A stretch of 64,000 nt of DNA from Rubinisphaera italica (GTDB lineage: Bacteria > Planctomycetota > Planctomycetia > Planctomycetales > Planctomycetaceae). This document shows positions 18,872 through 27,820 of this stretch, piece after piece (the first letter of the stretch is position 1; each line of letters opens with the position of its first letter). The notes beneath the pieces were generated by a model that was not told the origin of the DNA, ran no database searches, and worked only from the letters and a program-made list of their open reading frames with translations. Location: contig NZ_SJPG01000001.1 of the NCBI RefSeq assembly GCF_007859715.1, forward strand, positions 4,180,728 through 4,244,727. Direction: 5' to 3'. The position numbers and the translations under genes were made by a program.

Positions 18872-19363
18872 ATGCTGAAGAGAACTACTGAAATCATACT
18901 CTCAATAGGAATTGCGGCAACAGTGACAGGTTGTCAACCTGTCGTAAACGAAGCTACTGCACCTGAAGGAGAAGCGGGGAGTGCTATTCAGGGAAAAACC
19001 GCTGACCGTTTAGAGGCAATTGACAACCAGAAAGAAATGGATGAACTTCCCGAAGCGACTGCGCAGCAGGAAACGTTTGAAGGAACCATTGTCGAGATTT
19101 CACCAACGGCAATCAAAGTGGATTATGGTGAAGGCAAAGCCGAAGAGTTTGCCGTCGATGCAGGAGTTCTAGTTTACAAAACCAATACTGAAGAACCAAG
19201 TCAGATTGTCGACTTGAAACCAGGTGACCAAGTCAAATTAATCACAGAAAACGATGCGACTAAGCAGGATGGTGTGATTATCGTTGTGAAAGAAATTCAA
19301 CTGATCTCAGCTCCAAAGGCAGAGACAACGACTCCACCAGCAGAGCCATCCACCAGTCCATAA
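18872..19363 (+). CDS. Predicted lipoprotein with small beta domain
   Basis: 163 residues. The signal ends in a lipobox TVTGC (Cys21). Residues about 65-145 (FEGTIVEISPTAIKVDYGEGKA, LVYKTN, LKPGDQVKLI) look like a small OB-type beta domain as in DUF5666-like proteins. The C-terminus is Thr/Pro/Ser-rich. The function is unknown. A strong terminator follows at 19481-19523. It converges with the large ATPase gene on the minus strand. Confidence 0.7.
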   Translation: MLKRTTEIILSIGIAATVTGCQPVVNEATAPEGEAGSAIQGKTADRLEAIDNQKEMDELPEATAQQETFEGTIVEISPTAIKVDYGEGKAEEFAVDAGVLVYKTNTEEPSQIVDLKPGDQVKLITENDATKQDGVIIVVKEIQLISAPKAETTTPPAEPSTSP

Positions 19364-19480
19364 GGAAGCGGAAGACAATTGGAGGTCATCGATTAGAACC
19401 TTGAATGTAAACAGGCAAACTGAGTTTACCGCAGATCCTCTCAGTCCGTCTGCACCCAATTCAAGACTCTTTTCATGATA

Positions 19481-19523
19481 AAACTCCCCTGTGGAATAAA
19501 CATATTCTGCAGGGGAGTTTTTC
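19481..19523. terminator. Bidirectional rho-independent terminator
   Basis: AAACTCCCCTG and CAGGGGAGTTTTT form a perfect stem of 11 pairs around an AT-rich loop. Runs of A and T on both sides suit termination of the lipoprotein gene (plus strand) and of the ATPase gene (minus strand). Confidence 0.85.
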
Positions 19524-19545
19524 TATGAATCTCTCGATCTTTCTC

Positions 19546-22500
19546 TCACGCAGCATCGAGTTGTCGTGAAGAGCGTGACCATTGAATCCAGTTCTTCACT
19601 TCCTGCAAGTCAGGTCGTTTACTGGAGCGAAGAATCCGCTTGCCGAGAGTCGAGTTGGAAAACGGTATGACCACCTCCAGCAATTCTTCGGCTCGCTTTG
19701 ACGTCAGTTTAACCACATCATCGACACCACAAGCGACGAGAATTTGAGCATCGTGTCCACGCAATTCAGGAATGCAGCAGACAAGTCTGGCCTGGGCCTG
19801 CCATTCTCGCAAAATTTGTGCTGAGATATGCTTCACATCCAGCTTTGAGGCTACCTTCTCCACGTCTGCAATCAGGAAATCGTTAACGGTTTTGATACCG
19901 ACTCGATTTAACCGCCGTGCTGTTTTTGGACCGATCGACGGAGCATCGACAACATCACTTTGCCTCGATAGATAGAATCGCAGGGTAGAATTCTCGTTCG
20001 ATACGGGAACACTTTCGTTGCGGCTGATCAATGATCCATGTCTTGCTGTATGCGCTTTTGGTTCGATTCGCGTCGTGTGCTGTCGCTTAAAATCGGTCGT
20101 CCTGGAAATTCTTCGTGTTTGTATCGGACGATTGATCGCAGGTGTTCGATTCGGTGTAAATAGATTTCGAGGAATCGATTCGTAACTTCGTCGTTGTCTG
20201 GCTGCCTGCTTCCAGTTTTGAGCATGGCTGCGGTTAAATTGATGTTTGAGATAAGCCCGAGCAGATTTACGATTCGATGTTCGCAAACCTTCAAGCCGTA
20301 AAACTAATGCATCTTCATCGATACCTGCCAGCGAGTCTGCATCGCGAATATCGCAAAGGGCGAGGAGGCGAGCTTCTGCTGGTTTCAGCCCCGGTGTGCA
20401 ACAAAGCAAACGAGCGGTGGCCTGCCAGCGACGAAGGCGAGAAGGGCTGATGCCAACTCTCTTACAGAATTGATCAGCTCCTGAACGGACATTTAAAAGC
20501 TGATCAATCGTTCGAACCTTCAAAGACTGCAATCGAACAACCCGCTTACGACCAATCTGTGGTAATCGACTGATCGAGTCGCCGGGGGCTAATCCGAAAG
20601 TTTCAACCACTGACTTACTGAGTTCAGGAATTTCCGTCTGGAATTTCAAGGATTTAAGATTCGTAGTGATTTGAGGATTCGGTTTCAATTTTCGAGTCAC
20701 TTCCTGATTGTTTGCATAGGCACGAATCATGAATGACTGTGCTGCAGTTCGGGATGACGTGATATTGAATTTTGGCTGACCAGATTTGAATATCTGTTGA
20801 ATATGGGCTCCGATTGCAGCCGACGTGTTGGCAACGTGCTGATGGCAAGTCAGATAAATAATCTGCTGACCTTCGAAGGCATACTGACTGAGTATCCGAA
20901 TCGCCGATTGTTGCTGTTCGTAGTCGTGGTCCGCCAGTACATCATCGAGTACTAGTGCGAATGAAATGCCGCGACGACGATATTCTCTTGCAATCGAGAG
21001 CCGAAGCATCGTAGAGATGAATTGCTGAGTTCCACAACTGAGCTGGTCCCAGGGATGCCAGATCGCTTCTGCAGAGAGAGCTTCCAGTTTGCGGTTATCC
21101 GAATTGATACGGACGGATCGCCATTTCGCATCGCTATGTTCGCACAAATGAATCGACGTGCGAGTCAGCACGGGAGAAATCATCCCACGCTTCTCCAGTT
21201 CCTGCAAACGGGCAACGACTTCAGATGAGGTCTGCAGAGATTTTGATCGTCCCTTCAATTCGTCAATCCGATTTTCACAATTTCGAATCTGTGTTCGTAA
21301 CTCGCTCAGGCGAAGTTCAAATGTGGTATCGAGGTTAAAGGCTTGAAATGCTTCGCGAGCATTGAGCAACCTTTGATAATCCTGCTCGGCTGCAACTTTC
21401 TTCTGCAGAAGTTCTTTCTGCTGTTTCATCAGCAAATCGAGCGAAGATTGGAGAGATCGAACGAGAGACGACTGCTCCAGTAACTGGGTGAAGAGTTTGA
21501 GGCCCGTGGGGTCGAGATGAGCATGAGCCAATTCCTGAAGGTGCCTCAGCGCGGCTTCATGTTTCACGCAACCACATAAAAACTGCTCCGCGGTCTGACA
21601 TTCCGACAAGCCCTGGAGTTCCTGCCACATCGTTTTTAACTTGGCGTGACGCGACTGAAGTTGTTCGATCCAACTTTTGAGTGAAACCTGCTGAGCTTCG
21701 TTGGCTTTGAGTTGTTCAGTCGTATGGCACTGACAATGAGCAGTACAGTGCTCCTCTGACAAGCTGGCTAATTGAGACGAATGCTCGCGAATGGTCTGAC
21801 GCAAAATCTGCCAGCGAGCATCGCAGCTGTCCAGATGATGTTTGCCGCAATCGGGGCAGGGTTGTGAATCGTTCAGAATATGTCGCACATCCTGCTGCAG
21901 AGTATTAATCAGTTCCTGTTCGACATTCTGCAGAAAAGGAGCATTCGAACTGCGAGAAAGTTCCTGTAAGCGTTCCGCTTCGGCTTGCAGATCGGCTAAT
22001 ACAGTCTGGGCACGTTCGAGTTGTTGTCGCGTCTGGCCGTAATCTGTAAACGATTGGCTCCAGCTTTGGTATAAGCTGGCTGTGCGTTCGCAATTTTCTT
22101 GCTGGGCACGCTGACTTTGCTCCTCGTGAAGTTTAATCTCGGTTTGTAATCGAGTCAGTTCTTCGGTGTAAGAAACGACTGCCGCACGTGCATGTTGAAG
22201 TTCCTGTTCGTTCTGTTTGATTTTGACTTGTGCTTCGTAAGTTTCCTCATTGTGTTTGTGCTCAAGGGCCTTAAGCTCTTTCGACAGTTCCAGCAGACGA
22301 TGCTCTTCATGCGATAAATCCCTGGAGAAATCTTGAGGGCACAATTGATTCTTAAGCGTCCATTTGCCTTCATTGGTTGTCAGTGACTGCGATTCGAGGC
22401 TGACTCCATCCCGACGAGCCGCATCGATCAGATTCTGAAGATTGGCTTGATCCCGCATGCAGGAAAAAAAGAGGTTGCGATACAATGGTTCGCGAAACTG

Positions 22501-22821
22501 TTTGAGCGTTTCATAAAATTCTTTTTTTGTTCGCGAAGTCTCTGGTGAGATTGACAGTTCGGAATAGTCGGCATCTTGTGGTTGAGTCCAACCAATTGAA
22601 GCTCGTGCATTATTATGGGAGAGCTCGACCTGACCACTGAGGAAATCATTGGCCCCCCGGCGATCGTTTTCTCCGAACAGAGAATCTCGCAGGAAGTTCC
22701 AGGTGGTGCTTTTTCCGGCTCCGTTTGTGCCGTAAACCAGATTGAAACCGGGACGAAAGTCGGCCAGATTTAACTGAAATTCGGTCCCTGGACGAGTGAT
22801 GGAAATCCGTTCCAAACGCAT
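19546..22821 (-). CDS. Rad50/SMC-like ATPase with zinc hook, fused to two DUF4332 (HhH) domains
   Basis: About 1091 residues from the ATG at 22821, where MRLERISI starts a normal AAA N-terminus; the frame is open further up. Walker A is GTNGAGKST (31-39). Coiled coils flank a CxxC pair, Cys322-Pro-Asp-Cys325, with further Cys/His nearby, like the Rad50 zinc hook. The signature LSCGTQQF (about 595) and Walker B FALVLDDVLADHD (about 620) complete the ABC head. After residue about 720 two DUF4332-like units follow, with helix-hairpin-helix cores LPQIGRKRVVRLQSL and APSIGPKTARRLNRVG. DUF4332/HhH implies DNA binding, and an ATPase head with hook implies tethering or bridging of DNA. No SbcD/Mre11 nuclease is adjacent. 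Confidence 0.85.
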   Translation of the reverse strand: MRLERISITRPGTEFQLNLADFRPGFNLVYGTNGAGKSTTWNFLRDSLFGENDRRGANDFLSGQVELSHNNARASIGWTQPQDADYSELSISPETSRTKKEFYETLKQFREPLYRNLFFSCMRDQANLQNLIDAARRDGVSLESQSLTTNEGKWTLKNQLCPQDFSRDLSHEEHRLLELSKELKALEHKHNEETYEAQVKIKQNEQELQHARAAVVSYTEELTRLQTEIKLHEEQSQRAQQENCERTASLYQSWSQSFTDYGQTRQQLERAQTVLADLQAEAERLQELSRSSNAPFLQNVEQELINTLQQDVRHILNDSQPCPDCGKHHLDSCDARWQILRQTIREHSSQLASLSEEHCTAHCQCHTTEQLKANEAQQVSLKSWIEQLQSRHAKLKTMWQELQGLSECQTAEQFLCGCVKHEAALRHLQELAHAHLDPTGLKLFTQLLEQSSLVRSLQSSLDLLMKQQKELLQKKVAAEQDYQRLLNAREAFQAFNLDTTFELRLSELRTQIRNCENRIDELKGRSKSLQTSSEVVARLQELEKRGMISPVLTRTSIHLCEHSDAKWRSVRINSDNRKLEALSAEAIWHPWDQLSCGTQQFISTMLRLSIAREYRRRGISFALVLDDVLADHDYEQQQSAIRILSQYAFEGQQIIYLTCHQHVANTSAAIGAHIQQIFKSGQPKFNITSSRTAAQSFMIRAYANNQEVTRKLKPNPQITTNLKSLKFQTEIPELSKSVVETFGLAPGDSISRLPQIGRKRVVRLQSLKVRTIDQLLNVRSGADQFCKRVGISPSRLRRWQATARLLCCTPGLKPAEARLLALCDIRDADSLAGIDEDALVLRLEGLRTSNRKSARAYLKHQFNRSHAQNWKQAARQRRSYESIPRNLFTPNRTPAINRPIQTRRISRTTDFKRQHTTRIEPKAHTARHGSLISRNESVPVSNENSTLRFYLSRQSDVVDAPSIGPKTARRLNRVGIKTVNDFLIADVEKVASKLDVKHISAQILREWQAQARLVCCIPELRGHDAQILVACGVDDVVKLTSKRAEELLEVVIPFSNSTLGKRILRSSKRPDLQEVKNWIQWSRSSRQLDAA

Positions 22822-23020
22822 GTTGATCTTCCCTGAATCAAGCCCATTTATGATTTGGCAGCCAGGACTATTTGATAATATCCCTGCGGTTCCGTGAATA
22901 ATCGATAATAAGCTGTTCCCGCTTAACCGTTCACCGCACTGCCTGCGCACCCCCCGTGCGCGAATCGAAGTTTAAATCAATACGGGAAAATACAGCAAGA
23001 TCGATTTGGCAGACGATCAA

Positions 23021-23689
23021 TTACGATAGCAAACTGCGAATGCTTGCGGGAAGAAAATCCTGCTCATCTGTTTCTTCTGGAGCGGGTAAAGTTACCGGAG
23101 CAGTTTTGGGGACGATGCCTTCGAGTTGCTCATAAACCTGAACAGCATCATCTGGGAGTCGAGAAATTAAACTCCAGGCCTGATAAACCTCTTCACTCAA
23201 TTGAGCATGCATGTTTGAAACGACCGAAACCGGTAAATGCAGGTCCTGAATTCCGGTGGTGCTCGAAAATGCAGGAGCAGATTCGTTTCTCACAAAGAGT
23301 TGATCGTCTTGAACAGCCGTATTGTGCTGAGGCCGTTCTTCTATAGAGGCAGCCACTTCCTGAATCGCTGTTGTCATTGTGACTGACTGTTGAGGCGCCG
23401 GCGAGCGAAAGAAACTGGCGGCTGCGACCAGTAAAACAACTGCTGTCGTTGCTGCTGCTAAACGTTGACGGAGTGGCACAAGAGACGGCGACGTTGCTGG
23501 AATAAGAGTTTGTGACGGACGGGAAATTTGCTGCCATTGCTGAACGGCATTTTCGATCAGCAAGTGATCTTGCCACATCATGTCAGTATCAGGATCGTCC
23601 CCTGCGATGCGTTCGAGTTCACTCAATGCATTCCTGTCACGATTTTCGATCGCAACTTCGAGTTGTGCTTGAAACGTTTGTGGGTTCAC
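23021..23689 (-). CDS. Membrane protein downstream of ECF sigma factor (possible anti-sigma factor)
   Basis: About 222 residues if started at the GTG at 23689 (GAGAG upstream); a TTG at 23728 gives 235. A single membrane segment is near the middle (about residues 80-96, LAAATTAVVLLVAAASFF). The N-terminal cytoplasmic part (FQAQLEVAIENRDRNALSELER) has no zinc-binding HxxxCxxC motif, so it is not a standard ZAS anti-sigma factor. It follows the ECF sigma gene by about 70 bases on the same strand, the place of an anti-sigma factor, and that role is only inferred from context. Confidence 0.65.
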   Translation of the reverse strand: MNPQTFQAQLEVAIENRDRNALSELERIAGDDPDTDMMWQDHLLIENAVQQWQQISRPSQTLIPATSPSLVPLRQRLAAATTAVVLLVAAASFFRSPAPQQSVTMTTAIQEVAASIEERPQHNTAVQDDQLFVRNESAPAFSSTTGIQDLHLPVSVVSNMHAQLSEEVYQAWSLISRLPDDAVQVYEQLEGIVPKTAPVTLPAPEETDEQDFLPASIRSLLS

Positions 23690-23759
23690 AGGTGATAATC
23701 TCTCGGAAGTTTCGATAAATAAATACAAGACTTACATGGCCGTAGTCTCGCCAATAAGG

Positions 23760-24320
23760 CTAACCATGTCCTCGTCTTTGCAGAGCCTGAGCGAGTTGCC
23801 CACGTGCTCGGTGCAACCAGGTTTTAATCGTTCCTTCGGGCCGATTCATGCGTTTGGCAATTTCAGCGCATGAAAATTGTTCGGTATAAAACAGGCGAAA
23901 ACATTCCTGCAAATCAGGCTTGAGAGCCTGAAGGTGAAGTTCCAACTCTTCTGCCAGTTCGCTACGCTCTTCCATGTCTGGAGACAAATCGCAGGCACTC
24001 TCTGCAAAGTCTTGACTGGTGACGATAGGCGAACGACTACGTTTTGCTAGTGCTGTCCGACATCGATTCGCGGCTATCGTCAGTAACCACGGTCGCAGAG
24101 GGCGTGTTTGATCCCACTGGTGCAGACTGCGAATTGCTCGGACAAATGTTTCCTGAACAACATCTTCTGCGTCTTCATGATGCCGCAGAATTCGAAAACT
24201 GACTCGATAAACCGAATCCCGAAATTGACGAACAAACGTACGCACACTCTCGCCATCGCCGGTGAGACACCCGCGAACAACACGAAGTTCACTTGAGAGT
24301 GTGTTTGAGTCTGACATCAA
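23760..24320 (-). CDS. ECF-family RNA polymerase sigma factor
   Basis: 186 residues. Region 2 is RDSVYRVSFRILRHHEDAEDVVQETFVRA (about 34-62), with the DAEDxxQ(E/D)xF core that binds core polymerase and the -10 element. Region 4 is CAEIAKRMNRPEGTIKTWLHRARGQL, a helix-turn-helix for the -35 element. The two are joined by a linker containing LRPWLLTIAANRCRTAL. It is the first gene of a pair with the possible anti-sigma gene. Planctomycetes carry many ECF factors; the regulon is unknown. Confidence 0.95.
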   Translation of the reverse strand: MMSDSNTLSSELRVVRGCLTGDGESVRTFVRQFRDSVYRVSFRILRHHEDAEDVVQETFVRAIRSLHQWDQTRPLRPWLLTIAANRCRTALAKRSRSPIVTSQDFAESACDLSPDMEERSELAEELELHLQALKPDLQECFRLFYTEQFSCAEIAKRMNRPEGTIKTWLHRARGQLAQALQRRGHG

Positions 24321-24455
24321 AAGTATTACCTCGAATCTATTGGGTCAGTTTTTCGATTGCTGTCAAAATCGACAATTTGGTCGACAAATCCCTGTTCACA
24401 TTCAAATGTATAGCACAATTGACCTGTTCTCGTGCTGCATGCCAGCCAGGATTTC

Positions 24456-24536
24456 GGGTCGAGTGGCACTGGCTTTGCCACTGCAAGTCGAGACGAATAC
24501 TGAAGCGACAAGGCACTGGCATAGCCAGTGCTACCC
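24456..24536. repeat. Hairpin repeat with GTGGCACTGGC / GCCAGTGC arms
   Basis: Two arms, GAGTGGCACTGGCTTTGCCA and GGCACTGGCATAGCCAGTGC, face each other with a short internal palindrome in each. They lie between the ECF sigma gene and a small conserved gene. The ends GGGT and ACCC match those of the other hairpin repeats here. Confidence 0.65.
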
Positions 24537-24558
24537 TGATATTTAACTGGAAAGACCA

Positions 24559-24768
24559 CTAGGACTTCTGTACAGATTCGCGGGCAATCGCTCTTGCGGC
24601 TTTGTATGCGTGTCGAACGGTGTAAAGCCGACTTTCGATCTGTTCTTCGCCGTAGTAACGACCGGCTTCACTGTGAGGAAGTCCAGCCAGGGCAATCGTT
24701 AGCGGGAGCAGATCGATGAATTCCCTGTACCGACGTTGAACCTCCGCATTCACATTTGCATCCGCCAC
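24559..24768 (-). CDS. Small conserved hypothetical protein
   Basis: 69 residues, no signal peptide or membrane segment. It is rich in Arg, Glu and Ala with YREFIDLLPLTIALAGLP and YYGEEQIESRLYTVRHAYKAARAI, and looks all-helical. I believe similar short proteins occur in other planctomycetes, but the function is unknown. The segment has codon use like its neighbours and a clean ATG; it is a single gene flanked by repeats. Confidence 0.6.
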   Translation of the reverse strand: MADANVNAEVQRRYREFIDLLPLTIALAGLPHSEAGRYYGEEQIESRLYTVRHAYKAARAIARESVQKS

Positions 24769-25009
24769 GGCTCACACTCCTCATTTGAATGAACTGATTG
24801 CCTGCAATATCTGCAGCAAGACAGGATTTTTTAGCTGATTTCAGTCTTTAAGCAAAACCAGCTGGCAAAGGAAAACAATACATTGCCACCTGACCATCAG
24901 TTTAACAAACACTTGTTCCCGATATGAAGCCAATCTGCAGAATTCTGCGAGTCGTCTCGGAATTCTGCATCGCGTACCGAATCGTACCCGTGCTAGAAAT
25001 AATTTCAGG

Positions 25010-26005
25010 TTAAGACGGTCGCCGACGCATATATTGCTGAATGATGTCCCCTGCTTTTGAAGAAGGATTTTCCTCCGCAAAAGATTTCCCTGCAGATTCC
25101 CTGCCTGCATTTTCTACCTTAGCTTCTTCTTTTGCACCCGTTTCAGAGGGATCTGGAAGCTTGACTGGAATTTCAGATCCCGACTTCTTATTGGCAGAAG
25201 GCTCCTCTTCCTCGACTTCATAGTCCTGTTCGGGCTGAGGCTGTTGATATTGTGGCTGCTGGTATTGAGGTTGCTGCTGTTGAGGTTGCTGCTGTTGAGG
25301 ATATCCGGGCATCTGCTGATTTGGCATTGGATATCCCTGAGGATACCCAGGCATCTGATATTGTTGCGGATATCCTGGCATCTGAGGATACGGGAATTGC
25401 CCCATCGGCATCTGTGGAGGATATCCGGGCATCTGAGGATACCCGTAACCAGGTGGCATCGAACCAGGAGCGTATTGAAGAGGTTGCTGCCCGGGATACT
25501 GCTGTTGAGGTGGGAAGAATTGAGTATCCCCCTCGTTCATCATTTGTGTATCAGTAGGAGAATCTGAAAGATCGTGAATCGTTTCTGTTCCTGTTGAGTC
25601 ACCATCTGATTCGGAGTCTTCATACTGGTCAGATTCCGAAATCGTTTCTCCCGACAATTCCAGGGGCTCACCAGGCTCGGAGGCGACTTCCGCTGCAACG
25701 GGCGCCCCTTCTTTCACCGTAATGGAGAATTCGAGTTTCCCGATACGGATTTTATCGCCCGTATTCAGTACAGTTTGACCTTTCAATGGTTCGTCATTGA
25801 CATGTGTACCATTCGTGCTGCCAAGGTCACGTAGTCGAACCGAGTATTCATCGAGTGTGAATACACAATGGTGTCTACTGACCAAGTCGTTGTTGGGTCG
25901 CATGTGGCAATCTTCACCACGACCAATCAGAAATTTTTTCGTCGTCAGGGAAATGACTTTCCCCTCGTGTTTTCCAGATAAGATCCGTAAATCCGCAGTG
26001 AGCAT
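25010..26005 (-). CDS. FHA-domain protein with Pro/Gln/Tyr-rich tail
   Basis: 331 residues from the ATG at 26005, with GGAG seven bases upstream. The N-terminal FHA domain spans about 5-95, with the phosphothreonine-binding residues in LIGRGEDCHMRPNNDLVSRHH and the DLGSTNGTHVN end. This is followed by an acidic spacer and a low-complexity stretch (about 165-265) of PGYPQ, QQP and QYQQ repeats, then a charged C-terminus. FHA domains read Thr-phosphorylated partners, and planctomycetes have many Ser/Thr kinases. The tail may mediate assembly. No kinase gene is close. Confidence 0.85.
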   Translation of the reverse strand: MLTADLRILSGKHEGKVISLTTKKFLIGRGEDCHMRPNNDLVSRHHCVFTLDEYSVRLRDLGSTNGTHVNDEPLKGQTVLNTGDKIRIGKLEFSITVKEGAPVAAEVASEPGEPLELSGETISESDQYEDSESDGDSTGTETIHDLSDSPTDTQMMNEGDTQFFPPQQQYPGQQPLQYAPGSMPPGYGYPQMPGYPPQMPMGQFPYPQMPGYPQQYQMPGYPQGYPMPNQQMPGYPQQQQPQQQQPQYQQPQYQQPQPEQDYEVEEEEPSANKKSGSEIPVKLPDPSETGAKEEAKVENAGRESAGKSFAEENPSSKAGDIIQQYMRRRPS

Positions 26006-26567
26006 TAGTAACTCCAACACACAAATCTCTGTAATCCCAAAGGTAATCAGATTTAACCTGTACAAACCGGAGTGGTCCAGTTTTCGAAGGGAAAACTGAA
26101 TTCGAAAGGACCACGAACGAATGCAACTCCGCTGAGTAGTGGACGTTCATTCGCAAATGCCAGAAACTCGCTCATATTGACGGATCGTGAAATAGACGAT
26201 GTCAAATCGTAAGACAGTTCAGGGCAATCAGGTTGAAATCCTGTTAAACACCTATTAAGGAATCAAGAAAACGAACGATTGAAAAAAGAGCAGTAGATGC
26301 CGCAATGAAATGAGTGCCTGCAAAACGAAATGGACGAAAGAATGAAAAAAAGATTGGTCCAAATCTGTTTGGCAAAACAATAAGTATTCTTAGATACTAT
26401 TACGCTATTCACAGAATCGATTCTTGTCAATGAAACATATGAGTAATTACACTGAGAATTCATAGAACAGTATGGTTTTTTCAACGAAATCAAATGGGAT
26501 TCCGAGCGATTCGACAATATGCGTTTTCAGATTACCTTTTATTGCATAATAATCGCTTAAATATATG
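26006..26567. other. 562-base AT-rich gap without a supported gene
   Basis: The stretch between the FHA gene and the next minus-strand gene contains no convincing coding frame, tRNA, hairpin terminator or repeat. The part 26290-26560 is AT-rich. It presumably holds the FHA promoter, but no clear -35/-10 pair was identified. Confidence 0.6.
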
Positions 26568-26966
26568 TTACTCCTGAGAGTCTGGGTTCTGCTCTGTGTT
26601 CTTTGCATCATTGAGATATTGCCCCAGTTTTTCGATGGGAACCAGATTCATTTCAAAGACTCTCTGTCGAAAAATGGTTTTCATTTGAAGGGTGTGAAGC
26701 CATTTCCCACCACCTGTCTCGTAGGATATCACACCGCCATCTGCACATATCAGTACGTGAATGGCATGGATACCGTTGGCGCTGACAAATTCATCAATGG
26801 CCCCCAGTTCACCCGCAAACTCCGACAGCTTTTGAGACTGAGCCTCGTTGGCATGCCAGCGAACATCTTTACCCGGCATCCGAGTCCATTTGGTTGTCGA
26901 CATCACGTCCGCACAATCAGGCCGCGCGATTTCAGTATTGCTGGACTCATTTAATTCAGGCTCCAT
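26568..26966 (-). CDS. Hypothetical protein
   Basis: 132 residues with no signal peptide. The central part (IDEFVSANGIHAIHVLICADGGVISYETGGGKWLHTL) looks like an alpha/beta domain; the termini are polar. I recognise no family. The ATG at 26966 has no clear ribosome site. It lies upstream of (and transcribed away from) the FHA gene and downstream of the SDR gene on the same strand. Confidence 0.5.
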   Translation of the reverse strand: MEPELNESSNTEIARPDCADVMSTTKWTRMPGKDVRWHANEAQSQKLSEFAGELGAIDEFVSANGIHAIHVLICADGGVISYETGGGKWLHTLQMKTIFRQRVFEMNLVPIEKLGQYLNDAKNTEQNPDSQE

Positions 26967-27037
26967 CTCTCTATTTATTCTTTCTGCAGTTGAAATCTCT
27001 TAATATTGTTGTGGAAGTGTGAACACGGAACACCGCA

Positions 27038-27820
27038 TCAATTCGCTTCCTGACGCTTGGCGGCCCACCAGGGAAGAGAAATTCCACCATCGATGAGCAA
27101 AGTCGAGCCGGTCATATAGTCGGCATCGGGGCTGAGGGTGTAGAGGATAGCTCGACCAATTTCCGAAGGAGTTCCGAGTCGATCCCATGGGATGTTGCCA
27201 GCACCAGCTGCGAGATCCTCCTCCGAGAAAAACTTACGCTCACCGGGCGTGTCGATCCAGCCAGGGTGGATAATATTTACCCGAATACGATGCTCGGCTA
27301 ATTCGATTGCAGCAGTTCGTGCCATCTGGTCAATCGCCGCCTTGGCCATGTTGTAGGCCATTGCTCCCGGCAATGGAATCACGGCATGCGGTGAACTGAC
27401 GACCGTAATTGCTCCACCACCCCCTTGCGAAATCATTTGACGCGAAGCAGCTTGCACTCCATAAAAAGCTCCCCACATACTCACGTCAATCGTTTTTCGA
27501 AAACCGTCCAGTTTAGCATCGACCATATTTTCCCGATCACTGTAGACAGCATTCGAGACATAACAATCGAGCCGTCCCCAGGTTTCGACGACCTGACTCA
27601 CCATCGCTTCCACAGCCGACTGATCGGAAACATCAGTCTGGATCGCCAAACCCTCTTGGCCAAGGGACTCGATCTCAGCGACCACTTCCTGAGCCGCCTC
27701 GGCATCGGAATGATAATTCACGGCTACGTTTGCACCGGCTTTCGCCAACTCGATCGCTGCTCCTCGTCCAATACCTCGAGAAGCACCCGTAATAATGACA
27801 TTTTTCCCTGTGAGATCCAT
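27038..27820 (-). CDS. SDR family NAD(P)-dependent oxidoreductase
   Basis: 260 residues, a classical short-chain dehydrogenase. The cofactor motif TGASRGIGRG is at 11-20, and NYHSDAEAAQ suggests NADP preference only weakly. The catalytic triad includes Ser of VVSSPHA and the Tyr-x-x-x-Lys of YNMAKAA. It ends GSTLLIDGGISLPWW. It resembles glucose 1-dehydrogenase / FabG-like enzymes; the substrate is not predictable from context. It appears to be a single gene. Confidence 0.93.
   Translation of the reverse strand: MDLTGKNVIITGASRGIGRGAAIELAKAGANVAVNYHSDAEAAQEVVAEIESLGQEGLAIQTDVSDQSAVEAMVSQVVETWGRLDCYVSNAVYSDRENMVDAKLDGFRKTIDVSMWGAFYGVQAASRQMISQGGGGAITVVSSPHAVIPLPGAMAYNMAKAAIDQMARTAAIELAEHRIRVNIIHPGWIDTPGERKFFSEEDLAAGAGNIPWDRLGTPSEIGRAILYTLSPDADYMTGSTLLIDGGISLPWWAAKRQEAN

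Noticed and set aside
19546..22821. Possible phage-defence operon around the Rad50-like ATPase and the cytosolic trypsin-like protein
   Set aside because: The genes are on the same strand but separated by an opposite-strand lipoprotein gene and a strong terminator, and no nuclease, toxin or other defence gene is present.
24464..24478. TGGCAC-N5-TTGC, an exact sigma-54 promoter match on the plus strand
   Set aside because: It lies within a hairpin repeat whose palindromic arms create the motif by chance, and no plus-strand gene follows.
25244..25567. Long plus-strand frames opposite the FHA gene tail, rich in Leu/Arg/Ile
   Set aside because: They are the reverse of the low-complexity Pro/Gln coding region and have no independent support.
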